Shown: positions 25,195 to 34,915, counted from the stretch's first letter. The stretch is 54,366 nt of DNA from Planctomycetota bacterium (GCA_027623235.1 JAQBVJ010000040.1:1-54366), one strand, 5' to 3'. The notes: generated by a model from the letters alone, not told the origin. Program-made: numbers and translations.

Positions 25195-26289
25195 ATGCGG
25201 TTGCCGATATTCGTTTTTCTTGTTTCGCTGAGCGTGCTCGGAACGCAGACCGCAACGCGCCTTGCCGCTCAGGAATGCGACTGCCATCTGCACGAGCATC
25301 ACTCGCACGAGGATCTTTCGTTTCAGCAGGAGTACCCGTATCAGCACGAGTACCCGTTTCAACAGAGGTACGCTGCACAGCCGCCCGTCTTTGAGCCCGC
25401 TCCTTACGAGGATGACCATGCGAGTCTGATCGACCACGGGGACTGTTGCTCCGACAAGTTTGATCCGCTCGACACGCTCATGCTGTTTTTCGGACTGGAA
25501 GGCTCCAAGCAGCCGCAGGATTTCGGCGCGAACGCTCACTTTGGCGGTCGCCTCTCGGCAAATATCGGATTGCCTCTGTCCAGAGAACTCGGTCTGGGCG
25601 TTCAGATCGGCACGGCGATCAACTACACCGACAACGCAGTCCAGGTTTTTGAGAGGGTACTGGAAGCCAAGGCCCGGTCGCAAAGTTTTACGACGTTCGG
25701 CCTGTTTCAGCGACACGACTCGGGAATCGTGTGGGCTCTCGCCTGGGATCACCTCTACCAGTCTTACTACCACAAGAATCACCTGAACCAGATTCGCGGC
25801 CAATTCGGATATCAGTTTTCAGAGACGAACGAGCTCGGCCTTCGTTTCGCCGCCTCGCACGACAGCGATCGAGCGGTTTTCAACGTGTTCGGCGCGGTGC
25901 CGTTTCCGGTGATGCTGGAGCCACTTTCTCAAGGGTCCGTGTACTGGCGGCACATCTGGGAGTCCCAGGCGGAAACAACGTTCTGGGTCGGTGTTGCGGA
26001 GAGTCATGGTCAGCGTAACGTCGCTTTTGAAGCAGCGTTCGGGCTGCCACCTCAGCAGCCGTCCGGCCACGACGTCCTGTTCGGTGCGGAAATTCACGTT
26101 CCGCTCAACGATCACTGGGCGCTGTTCGGCCAGGGCAACTTCGTGACGCCAGCCTACACGGGGACGGTGGATTCGTACCTCGGCTTTGCATTCTATCCGG
26201 GCGGCGGAGCCCGACGTGCTCGACACAAGAAGTTCGCACCGGTGCTCCCGGTTGCCAACAGCTCGTCGATGACAATCGATCTGCGGTAG
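25195..26289 (+). CDS. Exported beta-rich envelope protein (DUF6666-like), His/Tyr-rich N-terminus
   Basis: A 364-residue protein with a signal peptide (MRLPIFVFLVSLSVLGTQ). A low-complexity segment at about 28-70 is rich in His, Gln and Tyr, with near-repeats QQEYPY, QHEYPF and QQRY and the metal-binding-looking CDCHLHEHHSHED. From about 85 on, alternating hydrophobic strands with aromatic ends (GGRLSANIGLPL, LGVQIGTAINY, VYWRHIW, DSYLGFAFYPGGG) suggest a beta-barrel or lectin-like sheet. It resembles the planctomycete-specific DUF6666 group as I remember it; function unknown. ATG 25195 is preferred over an upstream in-frame start at 25108 because it begins the signal peptide. It converges with the histidine kinase gene across 29 bp. 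Confidence 0.7.
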   Translation: MRLPIFVFLVSLSVLGTQTATRLAAQECDCHLHEHHSHEDLSFQQEYPYQHEYPFQQRYAAQPPVFEPAPYEDDHASLIDHGDCCSDKFDPLDTLMLFFGLEGSKQPQDFGANAHFGGRLSANIGLPLSRELGLGVQIGTAINYTDNAVQVFERVLEAKARSQSFTTFGLFQRHDSGIVWALAWDHLYQSYYHKNHLNQIRGQFGYQFSETNELGLRFAASHDSDRAVFNVFGAVPFPVMLEPLSQGSVYWRHIWESQAETTFWVGVAESHGQRNVAFEAAFGLPPQQPSGHDVLFGAEIHVPLNDHWALFGQGNFVTPAYTGTVDSYLGFAFYPGGGARRARHKKFAPVLPVANSSSMTIDLR

Positions 26290-26318
26290 CCTGAATCCTC
26301 GACCGTCTGATCCTTTCG

Positions 26319-28715
26319 TTACTGCTTGTTTGTGACAATCGCGGGTGAGGAGTCCTTCGCGATCGGTAACTGCAGCCGAAACACGGCGCCGCCTTCCGTT
26401 CGATTGGCGGCGAACAGACGTCCTTTGTGTGCCTCAGCAATCGACTGGCTGATTCGAAGGCCGAGTCCCATGCCGTCTTCGCGAGTCGTAAAGAACGCGT
26501 CGAAGATTCTGTCGATGTCTTCACCGAGTCCGGGGCCACGGTCCAGCACCGCGGCTTCGACAAGGTCTCCGATCCTGTGTGTGACAACCATCACGATCCG
26601 GTTTGGCTCCTCGGTCGCATTTCTGAGAATGGCCTCCAGTGAGTTCCTGGCCAGATTCACCAGGACCTGCTGGAGCTGCACCGAATCGGCAGCAACGTCC
26701 GGTAGTGAATCGTCGAGCTGCAGCACCAGCCGGACCTGGCTATTCCGGAAATCGACTTCGAGCAGCCGTGCCGCGTCTTCAACGATCTGGTTGAGATTCA
26801 AAATCGCTCGACGGGGCGGCGTCCGACTGGCGAATTGACTGACTCGCTTGAGAATGTTCGCCGCACGGATCGACTGGCTGCGCAGCATGGCCATCACTTC
26901 GCACAGTCGCTTCATGTCCGGCGGGACCCCGCGGTTGACCATTTCTTCGCCAACGACGGAGAAATTGGCGATCGCAGCCAGAGGCTGATTCAGCTCGTGA
27001 GCGAGCCCTGCTGCCAGCTCACCCATCGTCGTCAGCCGGGAAGCGTGAGCCAGTTCGTTGTGGTGCTGTTGCAGCTTCTCTTCGGTCGTTTTGATGTGAG
27101 TGATGTCGTCGCCGATGCCGGCAATTCGAATCAACTCGCCCGCCTCATTGCGGATCGGAAAGGCTCGGTCTCGAATCCAGCGAACTTCTCCACCGGGTCG
27201 AGTGATCCGGTACTCCACCTCCGTCGAGAGTCCAGCCTGCTGGCGTTTGATTTTCTCCAGAACAAGTTCGCGATCCTCGGGCAGGACGGACTCCATGAAC
27301 TCTTCCGCGTTTCCATACATGAGCTCCGGCGGCCGGCCGAAAACCCTCTCATAAGTGGGACTGATGTAGAGCATCCGGTCGAGCTTGTAATCAAACATCC
27401 AGAATGCGGAATCGATGTGTTCGGCAAGCTGGCGGAAGCGTTCTTCGCTTTCCCGCAAGGCGTCTTCGGTTTCCTTGAGGTGTGTGATGTCATAACTGAA
27501 AAGCAGCAGGCCATCGACATTTCCTTCGTCGTCGAACGTGGGCACTTTGTCGATGCTGACCCATCGTTCGCCACTGTTGTCCGGACCGCCTCCACCTGTG
27601 AATTTTTCAATCGAACCCAGTTGGGGAATCCCGGTACGGATGACCTCGATACTCTGCTCGTGTCGCAGCGCAGGGTTGTCGAGTTCGGGGGTCTGTTCAA
27701 TCACGGTGTTCCCGCGGATGCCCTCATCGCCCAGCCCGAGCAGTTCGCGAGAGACGCGGTTGTGCCGGACGGCTCGCGCGGACGTGTCCATGTAAACAAC
27801 CTGAGCGTGAACCGCGTCGAGGATTACTTCCAGTTCGCACCGTTGTCGGCGGAGTTCGGTTTCCGTCCGCCATCGTTCGATCGCGACGCCGGCCAGCCGT
27901 GCGGCATGATCGATCAGATCCAGTTCTTCGGTCGACGGCTCATTAGGTTCCGCGTAGTACATCGCGAATGTACCCAGCACGGCACCGCTGCTTGAAAACA
28001 CGGGCTGAGACCAGCACGCACCCAGATCAAAACCGGCCGCGAGTTCCCGGTACGGCTCCCAGAGCGAGTCGGCCTGAATGTCTTTCACGATGACTCGCTG
28101 CTGCCGAAACGCAGCGGTGCCACAGGAACCAACACCCTCACCAATGGCAAGTCCGTCGATTGCCTGGTTGTACGCCACCGGCAGGCTTGGCGCAGCTCCA
28201 TTGAGCAGCCTCTGCCCGTCTTCAGAAAGCAGCAGAACAGAAGCCTGCGTTTCCTCGAACACGTCCTCAATCAAAAGCACGATCGAAGTCAGGATCGTTT
28301 CCAGCGATGTCCCATAAGCCAACTGTTCCAGAATCTTTGTCTGCCCGTCGAGGAACTGCTCGTTCCGGGTGATATCCCGGCGGCGAACGACAAACAGCTC
28401 GCGCGAAGTTCCGTCCAGGTCGACCGGCAACCGTTGAACGTGGACGGCCAGGCCTGGTTGGCGATCACGAGTCAACATTCGTGTGCTGGGTTCCGCCTCG
28501 TATCGTGCCTCATCAGGACTTGAGATTGTGTCGGAGTCCGCCTCCAGGATCTCGCCGATTCGCATCAGGCGCAGTTGATCGCAGCTCAACCCGAACAGTT
28601 CTGCGGCGGCCGGGTTTGCGTCAACGATTGCCCCGTCACTGCACGAGGCCAGCAGGAGGGCATCGCGAGATACGTCAAACAGCGCGCTGGCCAGATCGGT
28701 CACGGTGGGGTTCAT
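26319..28715 (-). CDS. Soluble PAS-GAF-PAS-PAS sensor histidine kinase (NtrB/FixL type)
   Basis: A 798-residue cytoplasmic two-component sensor without membrane segments. Order: PAS (about 10-100), GAF (about 130-290), PAS (about 300-420), PAS plus PAC (about 425-545), dimerisation domain with phospho-acceptor His573 in GLAHELNQPLAAI, then the ATPase domain with N-box LVNLARNSLEA, G1 DRGPGLGEDI and G2 GMGLGLRIS. The HELNQPL form is typical of FixL/DctB/NtrB-like kinases. What the GAF and PAS domains bind is not evident, and no heme-axial His is assigned. No response regulator is adjacent. ATG 28715 follows AAAAGGCG; an in-frame TTG at 28718 is one codon upstream. Confidence 0.93.
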   Translation of the reverse strand: MNPTVTDLASALFDVSRDALLLASCSDGAIVDANPAAAELFGLSCDQLRLMRIGEILEADSDTISSPDEARYEAEPSTRMLTRDRQPGLAVHVQRLPVDLDGTSRELFVVRRRDITRNEQFLDGQTKILEQLAYGTSLETILTSIVLLIEDVFEETQASVLLLSEDGQRLLNGAAPSLPVAYNQAIDGLAIGEGVGSCGTAAFRQQRVIVKDIQADSLWEPYRELAAGFDLGACWSQPVFSSSGAVLGTFAMYYAEPNEPSTEELDLIDHAARLAGVAIERWRTETELRRQRCELEVILDAVHAQVVYMDTSARAVRHNRVSRELLGLGDEGIRGNTVIEQTPELDNPALRHEQSIEVIRTGIPQLGSIEKFTGGGGPDNSGERWVSIDKVPTFDDEGNVDGLLLFSYDITHLKETEDALRESEERFRQLAEHIDSAFWMFDYKLDRMLYISPTYERVFGRPPELMYGNAEEFMESVLPEDRELVLEKIKRQQAGLSTEVEYRITRPGGEVRWIRDRAFPIRNEAGELIRIAGIGDDITHIKTTEEKLQQHHNELAHASRLTTMGELAAGLAHELNQPLAAIANFSVVGEEMVNRGVPPDMKRLCEVMAMLRSQSIRAANILKRVSQFASRTPPRRAILNLNQIVEDAARLLEVDFRNSQVRLVLQLDDSLPDVAADSVQLQQVLVNLARNSLEAILRNATEEPNRIVMVVTHRIGDLVEAAVLDRGPGLGEDIDRIFDAFFTTREDGMGLGLRISQSIAEAHKGRLFAANRTEGGAVFRLQLPIAKDSSPAIVTNKQ

Positions 28716-28977
28716 CAACGCCTTTTTTGTTTGTTTCTACAAAGCCGCTTGACCCGGCAGAGCCACACCTGTCATCAGCTCTACCGCAGAAACGATGAAC
28801 CAATTGAGCTCCTGAATCAACACGCCAGCTCCCGGACTTGCGGGATTTGCTGATCTCCGCAACCGAAGGCACGTCACAGGAAACTGACCCGGCAGTCAGG
28901 GCGGCAGCCAGGTGGTTTTGCGGAAGACCCTCGCCTATGTTTCGCGCTGGACCACGTTTCCCTGCAGGATCGCCAGA

Positions 28978-29928
28978 ATGATTGTCACGCTGAATGATGC
29001 CGGTTCGTCGGCTCGAATCTCCGTCGAGCACGGATTCAATTGTTTCGAGTTGCTCGCGAAAGTCGACGATCGAACGGTCGACGTGATTTCGACGCTGCCC
29101 GGATTCGAAGAGACCGGCGAACGACCGAGCGGAAGCGGCATTCCGATTCTGTTCCCGTTTCCCAACCGCATCCGCGAAGGAAAGTACACGTGGGACGGCA
29201 AAGACTACGAGCTGCCATTCGGGATTGTCGGCGACGACCGAAACGGCAACGCCATTCACGGTTTTGTGATTGATCGTCCCTGGCGGGTTGTCGAGCAGAC
29301 AGCCAATACCGTCACGGGTGAGTTTCAGTTGAGTGTCGACGCTCCGGACCGGCGCGATCTCTGGCCTGCCGACTTCGTCCTCACCGTGCGTTACAAATTG
29401 AACGGGGCGAAACTTCGAGCGGACATCACGATCCGCAATCCGGATCACTGTCCGCTGCCGTGGGGGCTCGGCACGCACCCCTACTTCAAGCTGCCGTTTG
29501 GCGAGGCCTCGAAGGCGGACCAGTGTCTGCTCGTCGCCCCGGCCGCAGCGCAGTGGGACCTTATTGAATGCCTGCCCACGGGAATTCAAAACTCGATTCC
29601 CGAAGAGCTCGAACTGGCAGATGGCGTCTACTTCGGCGAATCGAAACTCGACGACGTCTTCAGTGCGATTCCTGGCGACGTCATTGAGTGTGCGATGATC
29701 GATGAGTCGGCAGGACTGCAGGTCGCTCAACGCAGCCCAGGCCTGTTCCGGGATCTTGTCATCTACACGCCGCCGAACCGAAACGCCGTCTGCTTCGAGC
29801 CGTACACCTGCATCACCGATGCGATCAACCTGGAGGCTCAAGGAGTCAACACGGGCTGGCAGGTTCTGCCGGCTGACGAGTCAATCTCGACATGGATCGA
29901 AATCGAAGCGGGACTGGTAATCGTCTGA
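28978..29928 (+). CDS. Aldose 1-epimerase (mutarotase) family protein
   Basis: A 316-residue cytoplasmic beta-sandwich enzyme that interconverts alpha and beta anomers of sugars. Family features are GIPILFPFPNRIREG near 48-62, the catalytic-type His in NGNAIHGF (near 90), the second His in LGTHPYFKL (near 167) and a C-terminal CFEPYTCITDA containing the Glu/Asp-rich end. ATG 28978 is chosen because it begins the first strand (MIVTLND) and has AGGA upstream; in-frame codons back to 28912 look non-coding. The neighbour on the opposite strand, 47 bp away, is a glucose dehydrogenase, so both may serve aldose oxidation. Confidence 0.88.
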   Translation: MIVTLNDAGSSARISVEHGFNCFELLAKVDDRTVDVISTLPGFEETGERPSGSGIPILFPFPNRIREGKYTWDGKDYELPFGIVGDDRNGNAIHGFVIDRPWRVVEQTANTVTGEFQLSVDAPDRRDLWPADFVLTVRYKLNGAKLRADITIRNPDHCPLPWGLGTHPYFKLPFGEASKADQCLLVAPAAAQWDLIECLPTGIQNSIPEELELADGVYFGESKLDDVFSAIPGDVIECAMIDESAGLQVAQRSPGLFRDLVIYTPPNRNAVCFEPYTCITDAINLEAQGVNTGWQVLPADESISTWIEIEAGLVIV

Positions 29929-29975
29929 AGCTTGCCGGGGGCCTCGCGTCGCGCGGCCCACCAGACGGGCAGGAC

Positions 29976-31082
29976 CTATTCCTCGTCCGCCACATTCACG
30001 AAGACTTTCAGGCACTTGCCGGACTCCAGCAGTTCCATCATCTGCTGGAAATTCTCCAGCCCGTCGACGGGGTGAGTCAGAATTTGCTCGGTCACGCCGG
30101 GAAACATCTGCTCGCCGAGGGCCAGGTCGGAGATGCCGATTTCGAAGTGTCGCCAGTTGCCGTTTACGGTGCCGACCAGGAGCTTGTTGCCGAGCACCCA
30201 TTCGAGATTGATCTTGTCACCAGGCACTGTGACTTCCGTGTTGCTGCCGGTCACGCTGCTCCAGATGAGTGCTCCGTTCAGACCGAGATACGACATTGCC
30301 CCGAAGGCATGCTCGCTGCGTCCGGTCGCCTCGAAGATGACGTCCGGTCGTCCGACTTCTTTCGCGACGTCGGCCGGTGATTTTTCCTGCGTGCTGATGT
30401 AGTGCGAGCCGTACTGCTCGGCGATTTCCGCTTTGAGATTTCCCTCAGCCTTTGTGTACGCAAACGTGAAAACTTCGAGGCCGCGCAGCCGGAGCATCAT
30501 CGCGGCGAGAAGCCCGATCTGGCCGGCTCCCAGCACAAAGGCCCGCTGCGGTTCCCAGATCTGCAGCCTCTGTTGAGCGAGGTACGCCTGCTCGATCCCC
30601 TTCGCCACGACGCTGGCCGGTTCGGCCAGCACGCCAAGATGACTCAGCCCTTTCGGAATCTTCACGAAATACCGCTGCTCATCGACAAAATATTCGGTGA
30701 GATACCCGTGCCGCAGATTGATGCCGCGCTCGTAGTAGACCTCTTCACTGGTGATGTCGTTTCGCCCGATTTGATCGTAGATCGAACCGCCCGGCCGCCG
30801 GACCGTACACGCCACCAGGTCACCCGGTTGAACCCGCTTCACCAGCGGCCCGACCTCAACAACCTGTGCGAAAATCTCGTGGCCGATGACAAGAAAGTCG
30901 CTGCCGTCGGGCGGGTTGCCGTACAGGCCCTCATTGATTTCCCGGTCGGTCGCATCGACCCCGACTTTCAGAACCTTTGCGAGGACTCCATGCCCGTTCG
31001 GCACCATGTCGAGCGTCGGCATCGGAAGCTCGGCCAGATGGACGCTGTTTTTATTCGGAGGCCGAACGGCAATCGCTTTCAT
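29976..31082 (-). CDS. Zinc-dependent glucose 1-dehydrogenase (MDR superfamily, archaeal GDH type)
   Basis: A 368-residue NAD(P)-dependent medium-chain dehydrogenase that oxidises glucose (or galactose/xylose) to the lactone. Matching features are MKAIAVRPP start, [38 protein letters not shown] with the metal-site Glu, and the Rossmann turn [12 protein letters not shown] near 190. The zinc-site Cys of most family members (VCGTD) is Asp here (VDATD), as in the halophilic Haloferax glucose dehydrogenase, and the structural-zinc cysteine loop is absent. ATG 31082 is used because it gives the usual family N-terminus; the open frame extends 10 codons further. Together with the convergent mutarotase it suggests a short sugar-oxidation module. 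Confidence 0.88.
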   Translation of the reverse strand: MKAIAVRPPNKNSVHLAELPMPTLDMVPNGHGVLAKVLKVGVDATDREINEGLYGNPPDGSDFLVIGHEIFAQVVEVGPLVKRVQPGDLVACTVRRPGGSIYDQIGRNDITSEEVYYERGINLRHGYLTEYFVDEQRYFVKIPKGLSHLGVLAEPASVVAKGIEQAYLAQQRLQIWEPQRAFVLGAGQIGLLAAMMLRLRGLEVFTFAYTKAEGNLKAEIAEQYGSHYISTQEKSPADVAKEVGRPDVIFEATGRSEHAFGAMSYLGLNGALIWSSVTGSNTEVTVPGDKINLEWVLGNKLLVGTVNGNWRHFEIGISDLALGEQMFPGVTEQILTHPVDGLENFQQMMELLESGKCLKVFVNVADEE

Positions 31083-31167
31083 GAATCTCTCGTCGCAGTC
31101 AAACAGACGCACCCTGCGGGAATTCTGACACTGATGAGCTTCCCGACGCTTCGCGTTTGATTCGTAT

Positions 31168-32127
31168 TTAACTCTTCAGGGCGAGGACTTTCTCCGCGTT
31201 GCCTCGGAAGATTTTTCCGGCCACTTCCTTCGGCAGGTCGAGTCCGTCGAAGACCTCAAACTGCGGCACGGCCTGACCCGGCTGCAGATAATCGGTGCCG
31301 AACATCAACCGGTCCTGGCGGCGAATCATAAAGGCTCGCCCGAATTCCGCATCCCGGCTGATCGAGTTCGCACCGGAGCCGGCCGAAAGATCGCCGTAGA
31401 TGTTCGGGTATTTCTCCATCAGCCGATCGATGGCTCCGTCCGGGCGGACTTTGCCTTTCGGGTAGCTCGCCAGCTCTTCCTGAGTCAGTCCGCCGGAAAT
31501 GGACGCCCACCAGCCGGGGCCATGTCCGATAAATTTCAGCTTCGGGTACGTGGCGAGAGCGTGCTCAAGTCGAGGCAGGCCCGGCTGATCTTTGCCTCGT
31601 TCATTATCCATGTGAAACAGCAGCGGAATCTTCAATTCCTCGCAGACATCGTAAATCTGCATCATGAGGGGATCGTCAAAGTTGAGCCCGACTTTGTGCT
31701 CGCCAAATCCCTTTGCCCCCATGTCGACGTAGCGGCCGATGACCTCGAGGAATCCCTTGCGGCCGCCTCTGAGCGACGTACGCGGATCCACCGAGCAGAA
31801 CGGGATGAAACGGTCCGGATGATCCTTCGCCGCTTTCAGAGCCGGCTCGGTCAGCAGCAGAAAGCTCGAAGATTCCGGCGAGGTCAGCGGGAGCAGCACA
31901 GACTTCTCAATGTCGTGCTCGTCCATCCAGAGAAGCAGACCTTCGGCGGTGAGCTCTTTGTTGCCGTTCCAGGTCGTGCCGATGTGAGTGTGTACGTCGA
32001 TGTACTTTGAGGCTTTTCGCGCAGGCTTCTCGTCTGCGAACAACCCAGGCAGAACGGGAATGGAAGCCGCAGCTCCGGCGAGGCTCACGGCTGCAGATTT
32101 GAGGATGTCGCGACGAGTCAGTTTCAT
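31168..32127 (-). CDS. Tat-exported amidohydrolase (TIM-barrel, Amidohydro_2 type)
   Basis: A 319-residue metal hydrolase. It begins with a twin-arginine signal ([16 protein letters not shown], Arg5-Arg6) running to about residue 31. The mature part is an amidohydrolase-2 TIM barrel with the metal pair H46 and H48 in [16 protein letters not shown] (about 130-138), [20 protein letters not shown] and a terminal Asp in [10 protein letters not shown]. This branch includes decarboxylases and lactonases of aromatic metabolites; the substrate is unknown. ATG 32127 is preferred because it starts the Tat motif. The gene lies 85 bp upstream of the glucose dehydrogenase start on the same strand, so cotranscription is possible. 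Confidence 0.87.
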   Translation of the reverse strand: MKLTRRDILKSAAVSLAGAAASIPVLPGLFADEKPARKASKYIDVHTHIGTTWNGNKELTAEGLLLWMDEHDIEKSVLLPLTSPESSSFLLLTEPALKAAKDHPDRFIPFCSVDPRTSLRGGRKGFLEVIGRYVDMGAKGFGEHKVGLNFDDPLMMQIYDVCEELKIPLLFHMDNERGKDQPGLPRLEHALATYPKLKFIGHGPGWWASISGGLTQEELASYPKGKVRPDGAIDRLMEKYPNIYGDLSAGSGANSISRDAEFGRAFMIRRQDRLMFGTDYLQPGQAVPQFEVFDGLDLPKEVAGKIFRGNAEKVLALKS

Positions 32128-32423
32128 TCTCAGACTCCGGAATTGCGGGGCGTTTTGACAGGAGCACGCTACGACAGCAGGCAAAGGTCGTCCAGTCTCG
32201 GGAAAGCTGGAAGTGAGATTGGCCTGCGGAATTCCCGTTTACTTCGAATCCCGGCGGCAAACCGTTGAGAACCGATCGGCGAGTGTCTACACAGTCTCTG
32301 CGAAAGCTCTCTGCGAAAGCTGCGGCACGCCTTCCAGGCCGTGCTTCACACAGGGATTTCCCTGGGCAGAATGCCCATGCTACTTTGTCGACAGACCTTT
32401 GCTCTTACCTCACGGACTTCGAG
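32128..32423. other. Divergent region upstream of trpD with repeat remnant
   Basis: 296 bases between the divergent amidohydrolase and trpD starts. Bases about 32318-32386 carry a GCCTTCCAGGCCGTGC and GGGCAGAATGCCC palindromic stretch. On the minus strand it begins CAAAGTAGCA, as the repeat near 15947 does on plus. No trp leader peptide or attenuator is obvious. Confidence 0.45.
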
Positions 32424-33452
32424 ATGCACGCTGCGATTCACCCGGCGATGGAATTTGTTCTGCGAAGGGAGGCCGTGCCGGCTGCGGAAATGACTGCGGC
32501 TTTCGCAGCGATCATGGACGGCGACGCAGCAGAGATCGACATCGCCGCCCTGCTCACGGGGCTCGCCGTCAAAGGCGAGACGTTTGAGGAGATCGCCGCC
32601 GTCGCGGCCGTCATGCGGGAGCGGTCGACGAAAATTCCCTGCCAGGCAACAGGACTTGTCGACACGTGTGGAACAGGAGGCGACTCGCTGCACACGTTTA
32701 ACATCAGCACGGCGACGGCGATCGTGGCGGCCGGGGCAGGCGTCTCGGTCGCTAAGCACGGGAACCGGAGCGTGTCGAGTTCGAGCGGCTCGGCCGACGT
32801 CCTGGCCTCGCTGGGAGTCAACCTGCAGATCTCGCCGGAACAAGTAGGGCAGTGCATCGACGAAGTCGGGATTGGATTCTGCTTCGCTCCACTCCTGCAT
32901 TCGGCCATGAAGAATGTTGTGCCGGTGAGGAAATCGCTCGGAATTCGGACGATCTTCAACCTGCTCGGCCCTCTGACAAATCCGGCCGGAGCTCAGTTTC
33001 AGTTGCTCGGAGCGAACCGCGTGAGCTCCGCCGAGAAACTGGCGAGAGCCCTGCACGGACTCGGCTGCGAACGAGCCTTCGTCGTGTGCGGCAACGACGA
33101 GCTCGACGAAGTCAGCTTGTGGGGCGAAACGACCGTCTTCGACGTGTCTGCCGACGGTGTCACACTTCAAAAGTGGACCGCCTCGACATTCGGCCTCGGC
33201 GAGTGCTCGGTCGACGCACTGAAAGTGACAAGCCCCGAAGAAAGTGCCGCAACGATTCAGCAGATCCTGAGCGGAAAACCCGGACCGGCACGAAACATCG
33301 TCGTAGCGAATGCGGCAGCCGCGCTGCTCGCCGGTCAGCGTGAGACGGATCCCGTCACGGCCGCTGGTCGAGTCGCAAAGGCGATTGACTCCGGCGCCGC
33401 GAAGAATACTCTGGATCGACTGGCCGAGCTGACTCAGAGTTTCGCGGGGTAA
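32424..33452 (+). CDS. trpD: Anthranilate phosphoribosyltransferase
   Basis: A 342-residue cytoplasmic enzyme of tryptophan synthesis that attaches phosphoribose to anthranilate. Key sites are the PRPP loop CGTGGDS (82-88), NIST (93-96), KHGNR (111-115), SGSADVL and the DE metal pair in GNDELDE. Length is normal. ATG 32424 begins MHAAIHPAM; a longer open frame back to 32265 runs through repeat-like DNA and lacks family similarity. No other trp gene is adjacent, so the pathway is dispersed, as is common in planctomycetes. The stop is followed by palindromic repeats that may end transcription. Confidence 0.95.
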   Translation: MHAAIHPAMEFVLRREAVPAAEMTAAFAAIMDGDAAEIDIAALLTGLAVKGETFEEIAAVAAVMRERSTKIPCQATGLVDTCGTGGDSLHTFNISTATAIVAAGAGVSVAKHGNRSVSSSSGSADVLASLGVNLQISPEQVGQCIDEVGIGFCFAPLLHSAMKNVVPVRKSLGIRTIFNLLGPLTNPAGAQFQLLGANRVSSAEKLARALHGLGCERAFVVCGNDELDEVSLWGETTVFDVSADGVTLQKWTASTFGLGECSVDALKVTSPEESAATIQQILSGKPGPARNIVVANAAAALLAGQRETDPVTAAGRVAKAIDSGAAKNTLDRLAELTQSFAG

Positions 33453-33767
33453 GTCACCCCAAACGTAACGCGAAGAGACTGTGAGTTTTTCAACGTGGCA
33501 GGCACACGGAGTGTGCCTGCGACTTTCAAGTTTGCGAAAAACTCACAACCTCGTAGCGTGAGTTTTGAGGTTGCGAGTTTTACGCCGAAGGCGTTTCATC
33601 CAACAGCCTGGGGTCAGCCGCGCAGCGGCGCCACCCCGGGTTGGAGTGCGAAAAAACAATTATCCTGAAAGGGTTGCACAGACCGGCGATCGTTCTGTGG
33701 AACTCATTCTGTCGGCGGCCTCGCATCGACAGACGCTATTGGAAATCAAATTCTCAGGAGTGCTGTC
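33453..33767. other. 315-bp intergenic region with stacked palindromes
   Basis: Downstream of trpD lie the hairpins described at 33481-33579, then a GGGGTCAGCC...ACCCC stretch (about 33611-33637) that also folds back. About 130 bases before the thioredoxin-like gene are unstructured and probably hold its promoter. No gene is recognised. Confidence 0.55.
33481..33579. repeat. Two adjoining palindromic elements
   Basis: The first has perfect 11-bp outer arms (GTGAGTTTTTC 33481-33491, complement 33536-33546) and a perfect inner 10-bp hairpin (33498-33507 with 33511-33520). The second overlaps it: 33540-33552 pairs with 33567-33579 at 12 of 13 positions. The 15 bases at 33539-33553 recur exactly at 40672-40686. 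Confidence 0.85.
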
Positions 33768-34376
33768 ATGAAAAGTCGGATCGTCTTCTCCGTTGCTCTG
33801 GTTTCAGGGCTTCTCCTGGCGGCTTCTCATTCGTCGTCTGCCGCGAAGTTCAATCGCGTCCTGGACATCGGCAGTCAAGCTCCCGAATGGAAAGGTCTGG
33901 AAGGTGTGGACGGAAAGAAGCACGGCCTGGCCGAACTCAAGAAAGCTAAAGCGGTCGTCGTCGTCTTCACGTGTAACCATTGCCCTGTGGCGAAGTCGTA
34001 CGAAAAGCGGCTGATCGAGCTCACGAAGAAGTACGAAGAGAAGGGCGTCAAAGTCGTCGCGATCAGCGTGAGTCTCTACGAAGCCGACCTGCTCGACGAA
34101 ATGAAGAAGCGGGCCGAGGAGAAAAAGTACAACTTCGAGTACCTGCACGACCCCAGCCAGAAGATTGGTGAGGCGTTCGGTGTTCTGCGGACACCAACGG
34201 TTTTTCTGCTCGATCAGGATCGCAAGGTTGCCTACATGGGAGCCTTCGATGACGACATGTACGAAGAGCGTGTGACCGAGTCGTACCTCAAGGACGGACT
34301 GGATGCGGTGTTGTCCGGGAAGGCTCCCGAGGTCACGGAAACGAAATCCAGCGGCTGTCCGGTCGCCTATGAATAA
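33768..34376 (+). CDS. Exported thioredoxin-like/redoxin protein
   Basis: A 202-residue protein with a signal peptide (first ~25 residues, ending HSSSAAK) and an AhpC/TSA-redoxin thioredoxin fold. The active-site motif is C69-N-H-C72 followed by Pro (FTCNHCPVAKSYEKR), the form seen in a bacterial redoxin group common in planctomycetes. A cis-Pro follows in LRTPTVFLLD, and a third Cys lies in the C-terminal SSGCPVAYE. It probably acts outside the cytoplasmic membrane as a thiol reductase or peroxidase; the partner is unknown. ATG 33768 is preceded by CAGGAG, a strong ribosome-binding site. Confidence 0.88.
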   Translation: MKSRIVFSVALVSGLLLAASHSSSAAKFNRVLDIGSQAPEWKGLEGVDGKKHGLAELKKAKAVVVVFTCNHCPVAKSYEKRLIELTKKYEEKGVKVVAISVSLYEADLLDEMKKRAEEKKYNFEYLHDPSQKIGEAFGVLRTPTVFLLDQDRKVAYMGAFDDDMYEERVTESYLKDGLDAVLSGKAPEVTETKSSGCPVAYE

Positions 34377-34450
34377 CCGACCATGTGTGCAATGCAGATT
34401 GGAGCGATCTCACCAGGAACGATAAAAATGGCAAAAATCAGGCGGATTAG

Positions 34451-34481
34451 TTGACTTTATAGGAGTCGAGCCCTTAATAAT
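34451..34481 (+). promoter_or_regulatory. Possible sigma-70-type promoter of the HU-like gene
   Basis: TTGACT at 34451-34456 is followed 19 bases later by AATAAT (34476-34481). An alternative -10 register (TTAATA, 17-base spacing) overlaps. The site is about 75 bases before the HU-like start. This is pattern reading only. Confidence 0.35.
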
Positions 34482-34555
34482 CCCCTCACTTCGAAACGCG
34501 ATAACTGCATTGAGCAGTTGGCAAACTAACTGGCCATGTTTGAAAGGATGCCCGA

Positions 34556-34867
34556 ATGGCAGACAAACCCCTCACCAAGACACAGATTCTGACACAGCTC
34601 TCAGAGGCAACGGACCTCACCAAGAAGCAGGTTCAGGCCGTCCTCGACGAAGTCAGCAACCTCATCGAAGGCAGCCTCGACAAGAAGGGTCCTGGCGCGT
34701 TTACGCTTCCGGGTCTGTGCAAGATTCACGTCCGAGTGAAGCCTGCTCGCAAAGCCCAGAAACATGTCTGGATGCCGATGCTGAAGGCTTACAAAGACCT
34801 CGACGCCAAGCCGGCTCAGCGAGTTGTGAAAGTGACACCGCTGAAAAAGCTGAAAGACATGGCCTGA
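34556..34867 (+). CDS. HU-like nucleoid DNA-binding protein (divergent planctomycete type)
   Basis: A 103-residue basic protein with the HU/IHF fold. The N-terminal helices (LTKTQILTQLSEATDLTKKQVQAV, quoted in part) and the turn SLDKKGPGAFTLPGLCKI match HU, and the DNA-binding arm corresponds to about residues 57-85. The arm lacks the canonical RNP tip: it contains VKPARKAQKHVW and is followed by a Lys-rich C-terminus (KVTPLKKLKD). It probably compacts or bends DNA. ATG 34556 has AAGGA about 8 bases upstream. A strong terminator follows at 34916-34955, so it is likely monocistronic and highly expressed. Confidence 0.88.
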   Translation: MADKPLTKTQILTQLSEATDLTKKQVQAVLDEVSNLIEGSLDKKGPGAFTLPGLCKIHVRVKPARKAQKHVWMPMLKAYKDLDAKPAQRVVKVTPLKKLKDMA

Positions 34868-34915
34868 GGCCAGCCCGATCGAGAGGCCTCGCACGACTCT
34901 CGATTCGACGCGTTG

